Of a stretch of 64,000 bases of DNA, positions 16,455-24,361 are shown one piece after another. The first letter of the stretch is position 1. Every line of letters starts with the position of its first letter. The notes below the pieces were generated by a model. The model searched no databases. It had not been told where the DNA came from and worked only from the letters and a program-made list of their open reading frames with translations. The translations under genes and the position numbers were made by a program. Location of the stretch: contig NZ_JAYGII010000014.1 in NCBI RefSeq assembly GCF_034931365.1, positions 1-64,000 of the forward strand, read 5' to 3'. This DNA is from Natronospira elongata (GTDB lineage: Bacteria; Pseudomonadota; Gammaproteobacteria; Natronospirales; Natronospiraceae).

Positions 16455-16554
16455 GGCAATTCCCCAATCGTCGCGTGGGCGCGAGTTGTAAGCTGGCTTG
16501 AAAGAACAGGCTGGGGAGTCTAACCAAAAGCCCGTCAACCGAAAAGGGGAAGTA

Positions 16555-17262
16555 ATGGTTTACCGATGGCTGCGGCGGCTGGAGGGGCTACTCCTGCCCC
16601 ATCGATGCCTGCTGTGCGGCGCGGTGGGCGAGGACGGCATGGACATTTGCCAGGGCTGCGGGCAGGACCTGCCCTGGAATCGGCGGCCCTGCCAGCGTTG
16701 CGCCAACCCCCTGCCGCCGGGCACCCGGACACAACTCTGCGGGGACTGCCAGAGCGGTCGAACCCCGAAAGGCTTCGACCAGATCATGGCCCCGCTGCTC
16801 TATGACTTTCCGGTGGATCGCCTGATTCTGGCGCTGAAATTCCAGCATGAACTGGCGCCGGGACGACTGCTGGGGAGCCTCTGCGCCCATGCCCTGGCCG
16901 CCGAGGGCATCGAACCACCGCAGGGGCTGGTGCCCGTTCCCCTGCATCCGGCGCGCTGGCGACAGCGGGGATTCAATCAGGCGGTGGAACTGGCCCGGCC
17001 GCTCAGTCGACAACTGGGGGTGCCGATATTGACTCGCGGGCTGAAACGCCAGCGCAGCGCCCGCCCCCAGTCGGAACTGCCCCTGGACCAGCGCCGCCGT
17101 AACGTCCACGGCCTGTTCCGGGTCAGCGGCCCCGTCCCGAACCACGTCGCCATCGTCGACGACGTGGTCACCTCCGCCAGCACCGTCGCCGAACTGGCCC
17201 AGGCCCTGAAACAGGCCGGGGCCAGCCGGGTCGATGTCTGGGCGATTGCCCGGACACCCTGA
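16555..17262 (+). CDS. comF: ComF family protein (amidophosphoribosyltransferase-like)
   Basis: This 235-residue protein starts at the ATG at 16555, preceded by AGGGGAAGTA. The N-terminus holds zinc-finger-like Cys pairs (RCLLCGAVG, ICQGCGQDL, CQRCANPL, LCGDCQ). The C-terminal phosphoribosyltransferase domain has VPVPLHPARWRQRGFNQ and the PRPP loop VAIVDDVVTSAST. ComF proteins are cytoplasmic and linked to DNA uptake in competent bacteria. Here type IV pilus genes lie elsewhere in the window, which fits natural competence without proving it. It is divergent from bioB, as in many gammaproteobacteria. Confidence 0.93.
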   Translation: MVYRWLRRLEGLLLPHRCLLCGAVGEDGMDICQGCGQDLPWNRRPCQRCANPLPPGTRTQLCGDCQSGRTPKGFDQIMAPLLYDFPVDRLILALKFQHELAPGRLLGSLCAHALAAEGIEPPQGLVPVPLHPARWRQRGFNQAVELARPLSRQLGVPILTRGLKRQRSARPQSELPLDQRRRNVHGLFRVSGPVPNHVAIVDDVVTSASTVAELAQALKQAGASRVDVWAIARTP

Positions 17263-17265
17263 TCG

Positions 17266-17443
17266 CTCGGTGCCGGATTCGGGCCTTGAGTGTTAGACAC
17301 AGAGGTCACAGAGGGTCCCGCAGAGGGCCACGGACTTTCAGAAAGGCATTACGGCCCCACCCTGATCAACCCTCTGCGCTCCTCTGCGGATTCTCTGCGC
17401 CCTCTGTGTCTAAGACTCAACACCGGAATCCAGCACCGAACCA
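17266..17443. repeat. Inverted repeat element with ACACAGAGG arms
   Basis: About 55-60 bases at 17266-17325 match, imperfectly, the reverse complement of 17380-17443. The shared core is TTAGACACAGAGG and further GCAGAGG units, with a central spacer of roughly 55 bases. The element fills almost the entire gap between the convergent comF and lysAC genes. No ORF inside it is credible. Confidence 0.8.
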
Positions 17444-17451
17444 CCAGCAAA

Positions 17452-20040
17452 CTACTCGATTACCACCTCCCGGGCCGGTTGGCGGAGGTTGTAGCTGGAG
17501 CTCATGACGCGGCCGTAGGCGCCGGCGTTGGCGATGGCGATGACGTCGCCCTCAAAGCAGTCGGGCAGGAGGCGGTCGTTGCCGAGCACATCCCCGGTCT
17601 CGCAGATGGGCCCCACCACGGTGGCCGGGGTGGTGGCCGGTTCATCGGGGCGGGAGAGATTGACGATCTCATGCCAGGCGCCATACAGGGATGGCCGGAT
17701 GAGTGAGTTCATGCCGGTCTCGATACCCACGTAGCGGGCTTCGCCCTTGCCCTTGGTCTGGGTCACCCGGGCGATCAGCACGCCGGCCCGGGCGACCACG
17801 TAACGTCCCGGCTCAATCCAGAGCTGGCGTCCCGGGAAGGCGGTTGCCATGGAGCGCAGGGAAGCATCCATGGCCTGGGTGTCCAGCGGCTCGTCGCCGG
17901 CCTTCTCCACCACGCCCAGGCCACCACCAAGATCGAGGATCTCCACATCGGGAAAGTGCTCGGCGGCTTCACCCAGAACCAGAGCGATCTGGCGCCAGTT
18001 GTCGGGATTGCGAATGCCGCTGCCGCTATGAGCATGAAGACCCACCACGCGGGCACCGGCGGCGGCGACCAGGCGGGCGGCCTCTTCCAGTTCAAACAGG
18101 GGAATGCCGAATTTGGACTGGGTACCGGCGGTGCGCACGTGCTTGTGGTGCCCCCGGCCCTGCCCCGGGTCCAGGCGCAGAAAGATGTCGCGGTCCTTGA
18201 ACAGCTCCGGCCAGTGCTGCAGGGGATGGAGGTTATCCAGGGTCACTCTTACTCCCGCCTCCAGGCCAAAGGCATATTCCTCGCGGGGTGCGAAATTGGG
18301 GGTGAAGAGGATGCGTTCGGGATCGATCCCGGGGCGCTCGCTCAAGACGTGCCTGACCTCGCCCGGGGAAACACATTCAAATCCGAAACCGGCCGCATCC
18401 ACCCGGGCCAGGATGTCGGGGTGGGCATTGGCCTTGACCGCATACAGCACCCGATCCACTGACTTGAGCTGCTCCAGTTCATCGATGGCCGTCTGCAGGG
18501 AAGGCAGGTGATAGACAAAGGCCGGGCCGTGTTCGGTGGCCAAGCTGATCAGGCGGTCGCGGTCCTGCCACCACCAACCCACCCGGCGCTGGGCGGGTGC
18601 CAGATCCGGGCCGGGCTCGAACAGTTGCTGCCAGGTGGGCCCCAGGACCGGGTCATCGGGCACGGTGTGAATGAGACTGCGATGGAGTTGCTCCACCAGC
18701 CGTGGGGCCTCAGCGGCCTCGATCACGGCGGTGAAGTTGAGGTCGTTGGCGGCCTGGCTGAGCAGATGAATGCGCCGTTCCTCGAATACCTCCAGGGCGG
18801 GGCCCAGTTGATGGAGGATGGAGCGAATGCGCTGACCAACCACGCTGACCGTGGCGCAATCCCGGATCAACCGCGCCCGGCAGAATCCGGACAGATCATC
18901 CACCAGCTCGTCCAGTACCGCTTCGCCCAGATCATTGGCATCGGCATCCAGGGAGACGGTGACATTGGTCTCGGAAGTGGACACCAGATCCACGGACAAT
19001 CCATGACGCTTGAAGGCATCAAAGGCCCGGGCCAGGAAGCCCACCTCCTGCCACATGCCCAGGGTTTCCATGGAGACCAGAACCACCCCGGCGCGGCTGG
19101 AAATGGCCTTGACCCTGGCCTCGGTGTCGCCACTGCCGGGACCGATCTCGGTGCCGGCCATGTCCGGGTCGGGGGTATAGCGGACCTGTAGGGGAATGCC
19201 GTGGCGCCGCACCGGTGCGATGCAGCGGGGATGGAGGACCTTGGCACCGGTGGTGGCAATCTCCTGGGCCTCGTCATAGTCCAGACGCCGTAGCAGGCGG
19301 GCACTGGGCAAATCACGGGGGTTGGCACTGAACAAGCCCGGGACGTCGGTCCAGATTTCCAGTCGCTCGGCGCCCAGGCGGGCGGCAAGATAGGCGGCCG
19401 ACGTGTCGGACCCGCCCCGGCCCAGCAGAGCCGGTCCACCCTCGGGATGACGGGCAAAGAAACCCTGGGTGAGCAGCAGCGCGCCCTGTTGCGCCGCCGC
19501 GCTGGCGGCCTCCGGGTCATGAGCGTCATCACAGACGGCGGACAAGTAGTCGGCAGCATCGAGATTGCGCGGCTGGATGGTGAGCAACTCTGTGGGATCG
19601 ATGGCGACCGGGCCGTGCCCGGCCACTGCCAGTCGGGCCCGGGCAAGGATGCCGGCCATGCGCTCACCGCAGACCATGGCCCGGGCGCGCACCCGCGGTG
19701 TGACCTCGCCGATCAGGCGCGCACCCTCCAATAGTCGGCCCAGTTCCCCGAGCTGTTCCTCCAGCGGGCCGTCGATGCCCTCCAGGTCCATGGCGGCGGC
19801 CAGGGCCAGGTGCTGTTCACGAAGCTTATCGATCAGAGACTCGAGCTGGAGCTCGGCAATCCGGTCGAGGGCGCCGGCAATGGCATCGGAGACCCCGGCC
19901 AGGGCGGAATGGACCATCAGCACCCGATAGCCGTCCTGTTTTCGTTTGGCCACCACCGCCTCAATGGATTTCCAGTTCTCCACCGACGACACGCTGGTTC
20001 CACCAAACTTTAGGACGACCAGGGGACTGTCTGAAGCCAT
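17452..20040 (-). CDS. lysAC: Bifunctional aspartate kinase / diaminopimelate decarboxylase
   Basis: An 862-residue fusion catalyses the first and last steps of lysine synthesis. Residues 1 to about 300 are the aspartokinase domain (KFGGTSV at 11-17, LGRGGSDTSAAYLAARLGA near 206-224). Residues about 310-460 carry two ACT domains with the allosteric segment DLVSTSETNVTVSLD. Residues about 485-862 are the PLP-dependent decarboxylase, with the Schiff-base lysine at Lys536 in LYAVKAN, HAHSGSGI, EPGRYVVARAG and the CETGDVL active-site Cys. Such fusions are known in xanthomonads. The ACT domains suggest feedback control by lysine, and fusing both ends of the pathway is unusual. The promoter lies in repeat-rich DNA upstream. 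Confidence 0.96.
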   Translation of the reverse strand: MASDSPLVVLKFGGTSVSSVENWKSIEAVVAKRKQDGYRVLMVHSALAGVSDAIAGALDRIAELQLESLIDKLREQHLALAAAMDLEGIDGPLEEQLGELGRLLEGARLIGEVTPRVRARAMVCGERMAGILARARLAVAGHGPVAIDPTELLTIQPRNLDAADYLSAVCDDAHDPEAASAAAQQGALLLTQGFFARHPEGGPALLGRGGSDTSAAYLAARLGAERLEIWTDVPGLFSANPRDLPSARLLRRLDYDEAQEIATTGAKVLHPRCIAPVRRHGIPLQVRYTPDPDMAGTEIGPGSGDTEARVKAISSRAGVVLVSMETLGMWQEVGFLARAFDAFKRHGLSVDLVSTSETNVTVSLDADANDLGEAVLDELVDDLSGFCRARLIRDCATVSVVGQRIRSILHQLGPALEVFEERRIHLLSQAANDLNFTAVIEAAEAPRLVEQLHRSLIHTVPDDPVLGPTWQQLFEPGPDLAPAQRRVGWWWQDRDRLISLATEHGPAFVYHLPSLQTAIDELEQLKSVDRVLYAVKANAHPDILARVDAAGFGFECVSPGEVRHVLSERPGIDPERILFTPNFAPREEYAFGLEAGVRVTLDNLHPLQHWPELFKDRDIFLRLDPGQGRGHHKHVRTAGTQSKFGIPLFELEEAARLVAAAGARVVGLHAHSGSGIRNPDNWRQIALVLGEAAEHFPDVEILDLGGGLGVVEKAGDEPLDTQAMDASLRSMATAFPGRQLWIEPGRYVVARAGVLIARVTQTKGKGEARYVGIETGMNSLIRPSLYGAWHEIVNLSRPDEPATTPATVVGPICETGDVLGNDRLLPDCFEGDVIAIANAGAYGRVMSSSYNLRQPAREVVIE

Positions 20041-20078
20041 TCCGTTTTCTCCTGTTTTGTCGTTGCTTCATGAAAAGA

Positions 20079-20122
20079 CGCCTCGCGCAAAGGCGCGAAG
20101 ACGCCAAGAAATCAAAACTTTA
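20079..20122. repeat. Partial GCGCAAAGGCGCGAAGACGCC-type repeat upstream of lysAC
   Basis: A stretch with GCGCGAAGACGCCAAG resembles the arms at 60995-61030 and 61235-61265. Only a single arm is present here, in the leader or promoter region of lysAC. Confidence 0.6.
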
Positions 20123-20146
20123 CCCGGGCGTTAATGGGCCAGGCCC

Positions 20147-20308
20147 GGAACCTCTGCTGGGCCCATTCGCGGCCTCAGTTGGCAGTGAGAGTCGCTGATT
20201 CAAGGCGCAGCGCGCAGCACAGTAGTTGGGCTACGGGCAAGCGCTGTAACGCAGAAGCAGCGACTCTCAGTGTCTACTGTGGCCGCGAATCGGCCCAGCA
20301 GAGGTTCC
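20147..20308. repeat. 162-bp palindromic MITE-like element with about 50-bp inverted ends
   Basis: The left arm 20147-20197 matches the reverse complement of 20258-20308 with about five mismatches in 50. Shared blocks are GAACCTCTGCTGGGCC, ATTCGCGGCC and GAGAGTCGCTG. A 60-base centre contains GGCGCAGCGCGCAGCAC and AAGCGCTGTAACGC, itself partly self-complementary. It contains no gene. It sits between the lysAC promoter region and the terminator of the lipoprotein operon. Confidence 0.88.
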
Positions 20309-20310
20309 TC

Positions 20311-20345
20311 AAAAAAAAGCCGGCCCCAGGGCCGGCTTTTCTCGC
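20311..20345 (-). terminator. Rho-independent terminator of the lipoprotein/transglutaminase operon
   Basis: Read on the minus strand: AAAAGCCGGCCC, a TGG loop, GGCCGGCTTTTTTTT. The stem is GC-rich and ends in an eight-T tract. It lies about 100 bases after the stop of the transglutaminase-like gene and 23 bases after the small frame. The A/T-rich flanks on both sides could also allow termination of plus-strand transcription. Confidence 0.9.
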
Positions 20346-20367
20346 GAAATTTCTTTCCGGCATGGGC

Positions 20368-20439
20368 TCACCGGGCAATGAACAGCACGTCGCTGCCTGC
20401 CTCCTTGATTGCCGGTTTGCATTTGCTGATGAAACGCAT
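20368..20439 (-). CDS. Possible 23-residue microprotein at the end of the lipoprotein operon
   Basis: A frame starting 8 bases after the transglutaminase-like stop encodes MRFISKCKPAIKEAGSDVLF and three more residues. A TGAGGA site is placed 6-7 bases before the ATG, and the terminator follows closely. The peptide is basic with one Cys and a short amphipathic helix. A leader-like or chance frame cannot be excluded. Its tight position in the operon is the only support. Confidence 0.3.
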   Translation of the reverse strand: MRFISKCKPAIKEAGSDVLFIAR

Positions 20440-20447
20440 GTCGATCC

Positions 20448-21929
20448 TCAGTGAGCTGCCAGTTCAATCACTTCCGGGGTCACGTCCGCGAACTGGGGCA
20501 TTTCCATACCGGCGTCCGCGTGGATATAGGTCGGGTCCGTGACGGCGTAGATTGTGCCATTAAAGCGGACGCTGTCGCCACCAATTTCTTCCGGGAAGGC
20601 CACGGCGGCGGCGATGTGCCCGGGATAACGCAATCCGACTACCTCGAGATCGGTGAGTTCCCGCACCAGCCAGGCAAACAGAATGGCCCGGTCTTCGCAG
20701 TCGGAATAGTCATAATAGATCGTCTCTTCCGGAAACAGCGGTTTCTCGCGACCGAAATTCTCCGGATCGATCTTGTAATCGAAGGCCGTCTGCACGAAAC
20801 GCAGCAGAAGGTTGACCTGGTCCACCGGGTCCCGCTCGTCGAGCAGGGGCGCCAGCCCCGAGATCAGGCTCTTGGCGGTGCGGTCGTACACCGGCGCATT
20901 GAAATAGACTTCCAGTTCCGTCTGGGGGTAATCGCGGTAGAACTCGATGATACTGCGGTTGACCAGAACCGGAACGTCATATTCCTCGCCGGCATAACGG
21001 AAGCCGAGATCACGCCGGATTTCCTTGCGCGGCAGCCCCCAGGGGGATTCCACTTCCATGCCGAGACGACTATCGGCATCCGGATAGCTGCCCTCGTAGG
21101 TATAGAGACGATCCACCTGATAGGGCAGACCGGCGGGATTGACCACGTAATATTCCTGGCCATCGAGAGTGAAGTAATTGGTGGCATAAAGACGCTGCCG
21201 GACCGGCAACATGAGATGCACACGACGTCCGTCATGACCCACCCGGGCATCGAAGCCGGACTTGGACAGCATGTACCAGGCAAACAGGCGCCCCATGTTG
21301 ACGTCGTCATTGAACAGGGCGCGCCCGGCCTTGTAGTGCAGGCGGGCAAGGCCCCAGTCATTCAGGCCAAGCTCCCGATTGGCTGCCTCGGCGGCATCCA
21401 GAAAGATCTGATAGTCGCTTTGGCTCATGTGAGCCCAGAAGGCACTGATGCCCTCTTCATCGACACTGTTGAGTCGAAAGGTCGGGGTGTCGGGGTCCTT
21501 GCGCAGCCCGACTTCAGCCAGATAAAAGGCCAGGCGCAGTGATTCGCCCGCCGGGGTTTCCGGCTCCGGCTCCACCTCGACCACGGCTTCTTCTTCCGGC
21601 TCGGGAATGGTGATCTCAATGGGGGGCGGGGCCGGTCTTTCCCTGGGGGGCTCGGGCTTCTCGCTTACCGTCGGCGGTTCATCGATCTTGGGGGCCTCGT
21701 GTTCCTGGCGCGCCGGCCGCGACTCGAAGGCCGCCCATTGCTGCTCCAGATAATCCATGAAGGCCCGATCCCGGGCATCGCGAAATTCCTGATAGCTGGA
21801 CTCTTGCTGCTGGCGCCAGCGCTCGAAATCGGATTGCGCCAGGGCCACGGTGAGGAAGGAAGCGAGTATCAGGGCGACAACAAGAACCAGCCCGCCCCGC
21901 CGGAGATTGGACGGCACCACGATAAACAT
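20448..21929 (-). CDS. Exported transglutaminase-like (papain-fold) protein
   Basis: The start is taken as MFIVVPSNLR at 21929 (493 residues), preceded by GGGGGAT. Residues about 10-32 are a signal peptide or anchor. A coiled, charged segment (residues about 33-80) and a Pro/Glu-rich linker follow. The C-terminal domain has the transglutaminase-like triad region: Cys in YYDYSDCEDRAILFAWL, His in RYPGHIAAAV and Asp in YAVTDPTYIHAD. Transglutaminase-fold proteins include cross-linkers, peptidases and amidases. The substrate is not predictable. It is the fifth gene of a minus-strand cluster of lipoproteins and may process or cross-link envelope partners. The gene ends just before a small frame and a strong terminator. 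Confidence 0.85.
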   Translation of the reverse strand: MFIVVPSNLRRGGLVLVVALILASFLTVALAQSDFERWRQQQESSYQEFRDARDRAFMDYLEQQWAAFESRPARQEHEAPKIDEPPTVSEKPEPPRERPAPPPIEITIPEPEEEAVVEVEPEPETPAGESLRLAFYLAEVGLRKDPDTPTFRLNSVDEEGISAFWAHMSQSDYQIFLDAAEAANRELGLNDWGLARLHYKAGRALFNDDVNMGRLFAWYMLSKSGFDARVGHDGRRVHLMLPVRQRLYATNYFTLDGQEYYVVNPAGLPYQVDRLYTYEGSYPDADSRLGMEVESPWGLPRKEIRRDLGFRYAGEEYDVPVLVNRSIIEFYRDYPQTELEVYFNAPVYDRTAKSLISGLAPLLDERDPVDQVNLLLRFVQTAFDYKIDPENFGREKPLFPEETIYYDYSDCEDRAILFAWLVRELTDLEVVGLRYPGHIAAAVAFPEEIGGDSVRFNGTIYAVTDPTYIHADAGMEMPQFADVTPEVIELAAH

Positions 21930-21996
21930 GACAGATCCCCCATGCAGCGGGCCATGCCGGGGCCGGCACGTTGCCGGCCCCGGCAGCACTCAGAGC

Positions 21997-22575
21997 TTAC
22001 TGACCGCGGCGACGCTCCAGAGCCTCGTCCATCTCATCACGGGCCTGGGCGTGACGGAACTGCTCCCACAGCACAGCCTCATCCTGACCGGCGACGGGTC
22101 GGTCACTGGCGGCGAGGATATTGTCGAACAATTCCCGCATGGAGCGCTCGCCCACCACCACCATGGTGCAGAGCTGGCGCTGCTCATTGATGGTCTCGTA
22201 GTCGGTGCGGTTAACCCGAGACCCCTGGAGAGTCACATCGGCCAGCTGACGGGACACGCTCTGGAAGGTGGAACCGGTCACGGTGTCCCCCTCGGCCGTA
22301 CGGGTCCGCTGCTGATAGGTCTCCTCCATGGACTCCACCGCCACTTCGATCTGATTGGCCAGGGCCTGACGGGTCAGGGCCACCGCCTCACTGCGATCAA
22401 TGGCGAACTGGTCGGACGCCGGCACACAGTTGGTGGCGGCAATGCCGTCACTGATCTGACCTTGAGGATCAGCCACCCATTCCGGGATGCGATCCTCGGG
22501 GGCGCGTTCGGGGGTACCGCCACAGGCGGCCAGGAAACTCGCTGCAGCAAGCAGCACTAGACTTCTTTTCAGCAT
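21997..22575 (-). CDS. Small LPP20-like outer-envelope lipoprotein
   Basis: A 192-residue lipoprotein starts at 22575 with a GGAGGGAAG site upstream. The signal LLAAASFLAAC gives the lipobox Cys at residue 18, followed by Gly, which by the E. coli rule favours outer-membrane sorting. The segment IPEWVADPQGQ and the later Ala/Gln-rich helices resemble LPP20-family proteins, a family that includes the flagellar lipoprotein FlgP. Function is unknown. It is 30 bases downstream of a larger LPP20-like gene and 67 bases upstream of the transglutaminase-like gene. Confidence 0.75.
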   Translation of the reverse strand: MLKRSLVLLAAASFLAACGGTPERAPEDRIPEWVADPQGQISDGIAATNCVPASDQFAIDRSEAVALTRQALANQIEVAVESMEETYQQRTRTAEGDTVTGSTFQSVSRQLADVTLQGSRVNRTDYETINEQRQLCTMVVVGERSMRELFDNILAASDRPVAGQDEAVLWEQFRHAQARDEMDEALERRRGQ

Positions 22576-22605
22576 GGGACTCTTCCCTCCTCTCAATAAT
22601 CACAA

Positions 22606-23631
22606 TCAAAGAAACTGGAACAGGCGCTCACCCAGGGACTGCCCGAGAGAGTCGGCCAGATTGCCAATGACACGATCCTGGGCCAGGCCGGGATCACTGG
22701 ATGCTTCGCGCAGCTCCTGACGGAACTGCCCGATCACCCGGCCATCCGGTTCACGAATGACCACCTCACCCTCGGCGAAGGCAAAGTGATCCTGTCCCCG
22801 CTGAACATTGCGCAAGCGAAGCTCGCCACCAATGATCAGGTCCGGGCTGCCGTCGCCGCCGACTCGCAGGCCTTCGCGTATCAGACCTTCGCGCAAGCCC
22901 GAGCGCAAGCGGGACTCCATGCCGCTGTCATCAATATCCAGGCGCAGTGAATTGAGCGCTTCCCAAAGCCGCTCCAGCACATCGGCATAGTCGTCCGCCA
23001 CCGGCCGATTGGGCAGACCCGTGGTGGACACCATGGATAACTGCTGTTCAATGCTATCGGCACGGCCAATCAACTCAGCCGCCGGCTTCAGGGCACGGAC
23101 CGCCCGGATACGGTCTCCAGTCGGTATCTCCCGTTCCCTGAACAGGTCCAGCTGCTCACGGATATCGCGAAGCTGATTGCCCAGCCGCATGGTGGCGGCC
23201 GGACGATCAAGGCGGGCCAGGACATAGAGCGTTTCTTCCGCCCCATCCGGCACTGCTTCCACGATTTCGATTTCGTCCAGAGTCGTCTCCGGCACACTGG
23301 CACGAACTTCCTGGGCAAAACCGCGGGTGACCGGCCCGGTGGCCCCTTCCCGGACCCGCTCCACCCAGGCGGTGGTCTCGCCGGCCACCGTGACCCGCAT
23401 ATTGGAGATCAGGTCACTGCGGGCCCGGTCCGCCGCCGCACGGCGAGCCTCGGCAGGGTCACCGCGCAGCGGAGCCGAACCCACGCCATGGACATAACGG
23501 GGGTCATCCGGGGTGTTGAGCACCCAGTCGGGAACGCCGGTGTCCGCATTGGCGTCGCCGGCAGGGCCCGCGGCGCAGGCCACCACCAATGGCAGCAACA
23601 GGCCCAGGCTGAACAGTTTGCGAAGCATCAT
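22606..23631 (-). CDS. LPP20-family lipoprotein
   Basis: A 341-residue lipoprotein. The signal LGLLLPLVVAC places the acylated Cys at residue 19. The first domain has VPDWVLNTPDDPRYVHGVGSA and then AARRAAADRARSDLISNMRV, the characteristic LPP20 arrangement. The C-terminal half (GSPDLIIGGELRLRNVQ and a beta-rich segment) may be a second domain related to LpoB/TolB-N-type folds. It lies 11 bases after the LpoB-like gene. A structural role in the outer membrane or periplasm is inferred. Confidence 0.78.
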   Translation of the reverse strand: MMLRKLFSLGLLLPLVVACAAGPAGDANADTGVPDWVLNTPDDPRYVHGVGSAPLRGDPAEARRAAADRARSDLISNMRVTVAGETTAWVERVREGATGPVTRGFAQEVRASVPETTLDEIEIVEAVPDGAEETLYVLARLDRPAATMRLGNQLRDIREQLDLFREREIPTGDRIRAVRALKPAAELIGRADSIEQQLSMVSTTGLPNRPVADDYADVLERLWEALNSLRLDIDDSGMESRLRSGLREGLIREGLRVGGDGSPDLIIGGELRLRNVQRGQDHFAFAEGEVVIREPDGRVIGQFRQELREASSDPGLAQDRVIGNLADSLGQSLGERLFQFL

Positions 23632-23642
23632 GGCTGCTTACC

Positions 23643-24251
23643 TCAGAGACCGCGCCGGGCCCGTCGCATCACCTTCTGTTCCTGGTGCTGCCCGTGCCAG
23701 ACGTCCACATTGGTTTCCACATCCACCAGACGCAGGTCCACCTGGTAGGAAGTGACCCGGGTTCCGTCCAGGCGATCAATGGTGGAGTCGATTGAACCCA
23801 CCAGGGCGTAATCCGCCCCCAGCTCACGGCCCATGCGGGCGGCGGTTTCGGGGTCGGCATGAAACTCCTGATCACGGCGCTCGTCTCGAATTTCATCCCG
23901 CTCGGCCCCGCCGGCCACGAAATCCACCCGGCCGGAGCGAATCATTTCCCGGCGCAGCTCGTTGATGAAGGTATCCACCGGGATATGCTCGTGGGAGCGG
24001 TTGCGAACGGACTGGATGATCACCCGGGGACGATCACGATCCGGGTTATCCGCCCGGAAACGCTCCAACCACGGAAACGTGAGCATGTCATCGATCATTA
24101 CCGAGGCAACATTGCGGGAATCGGTGATGTTCCAGCGATCGGTCAGGTCCACCTGCTCATCGGCGCCCACCCGTTCAACCTGGGTTCCACCACAACCACT
24201 GACAGCAACAGCCACCAGGGCCAACAAGATCCAGCGTGCAAAGACTTTCAT
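23643..24251 (-). CDS. LpoB-like penicillin-binding-protein activator lipoprotein
   Basis: A 202-residue lipoprotein starts at MKVFARWILL. The lipobox is VAVSGC, followed by Gly. Conserved-looking segments are DLTDRWNITDSRNVASVMI, RPRVIIQSVRNRSHEHIPVDTF and the core GADYALVGSIDS plus YQVDLRLVDVETN, which match the LpoB fold. LpoB in E. coli crosses the periplasm to stimulate PBP1B. The short linker here argues against a long reach. A TTG start 24 bases upstream is possible. The gene belongs to the lipoprotein cluster and is not adjacent to any PBP gene. Confidence 0.82.
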   Translation of the reverse strand: MKVFARWILLALVAVAVSGCGGTQVERVGADEQVDLTDRWNITDSRNVASVMIDDMLTFPWLERFRADNPDRDRPRVIIQSVRNRSHEHIPVDTFINELRREMIRSGRVDFVAGGAERDEIRDERRDQEFHADPETAARMGRELGADYALVGSIDSTIDRLDGTRVTSYQVDLRLVDVETNVDVWHGQHQEQKVMRRARRGL

Positions 24252-24361
24252 TCTTTCTCCCTCCCATTCAGGCAAACAGTCAATTGATGTCCATAGACTA
24301 GTGCATTTCCGGCCTGCCCGCCCCTACCCGAATGGGGCACCTCACGGACAGGCCCGGATAA

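Noticed and set aside
16455..16554. BirA operator between bioB and comF
   Set aside because: Only a TTGTAA half-site is visible; no inverted partner at the expected spacing.
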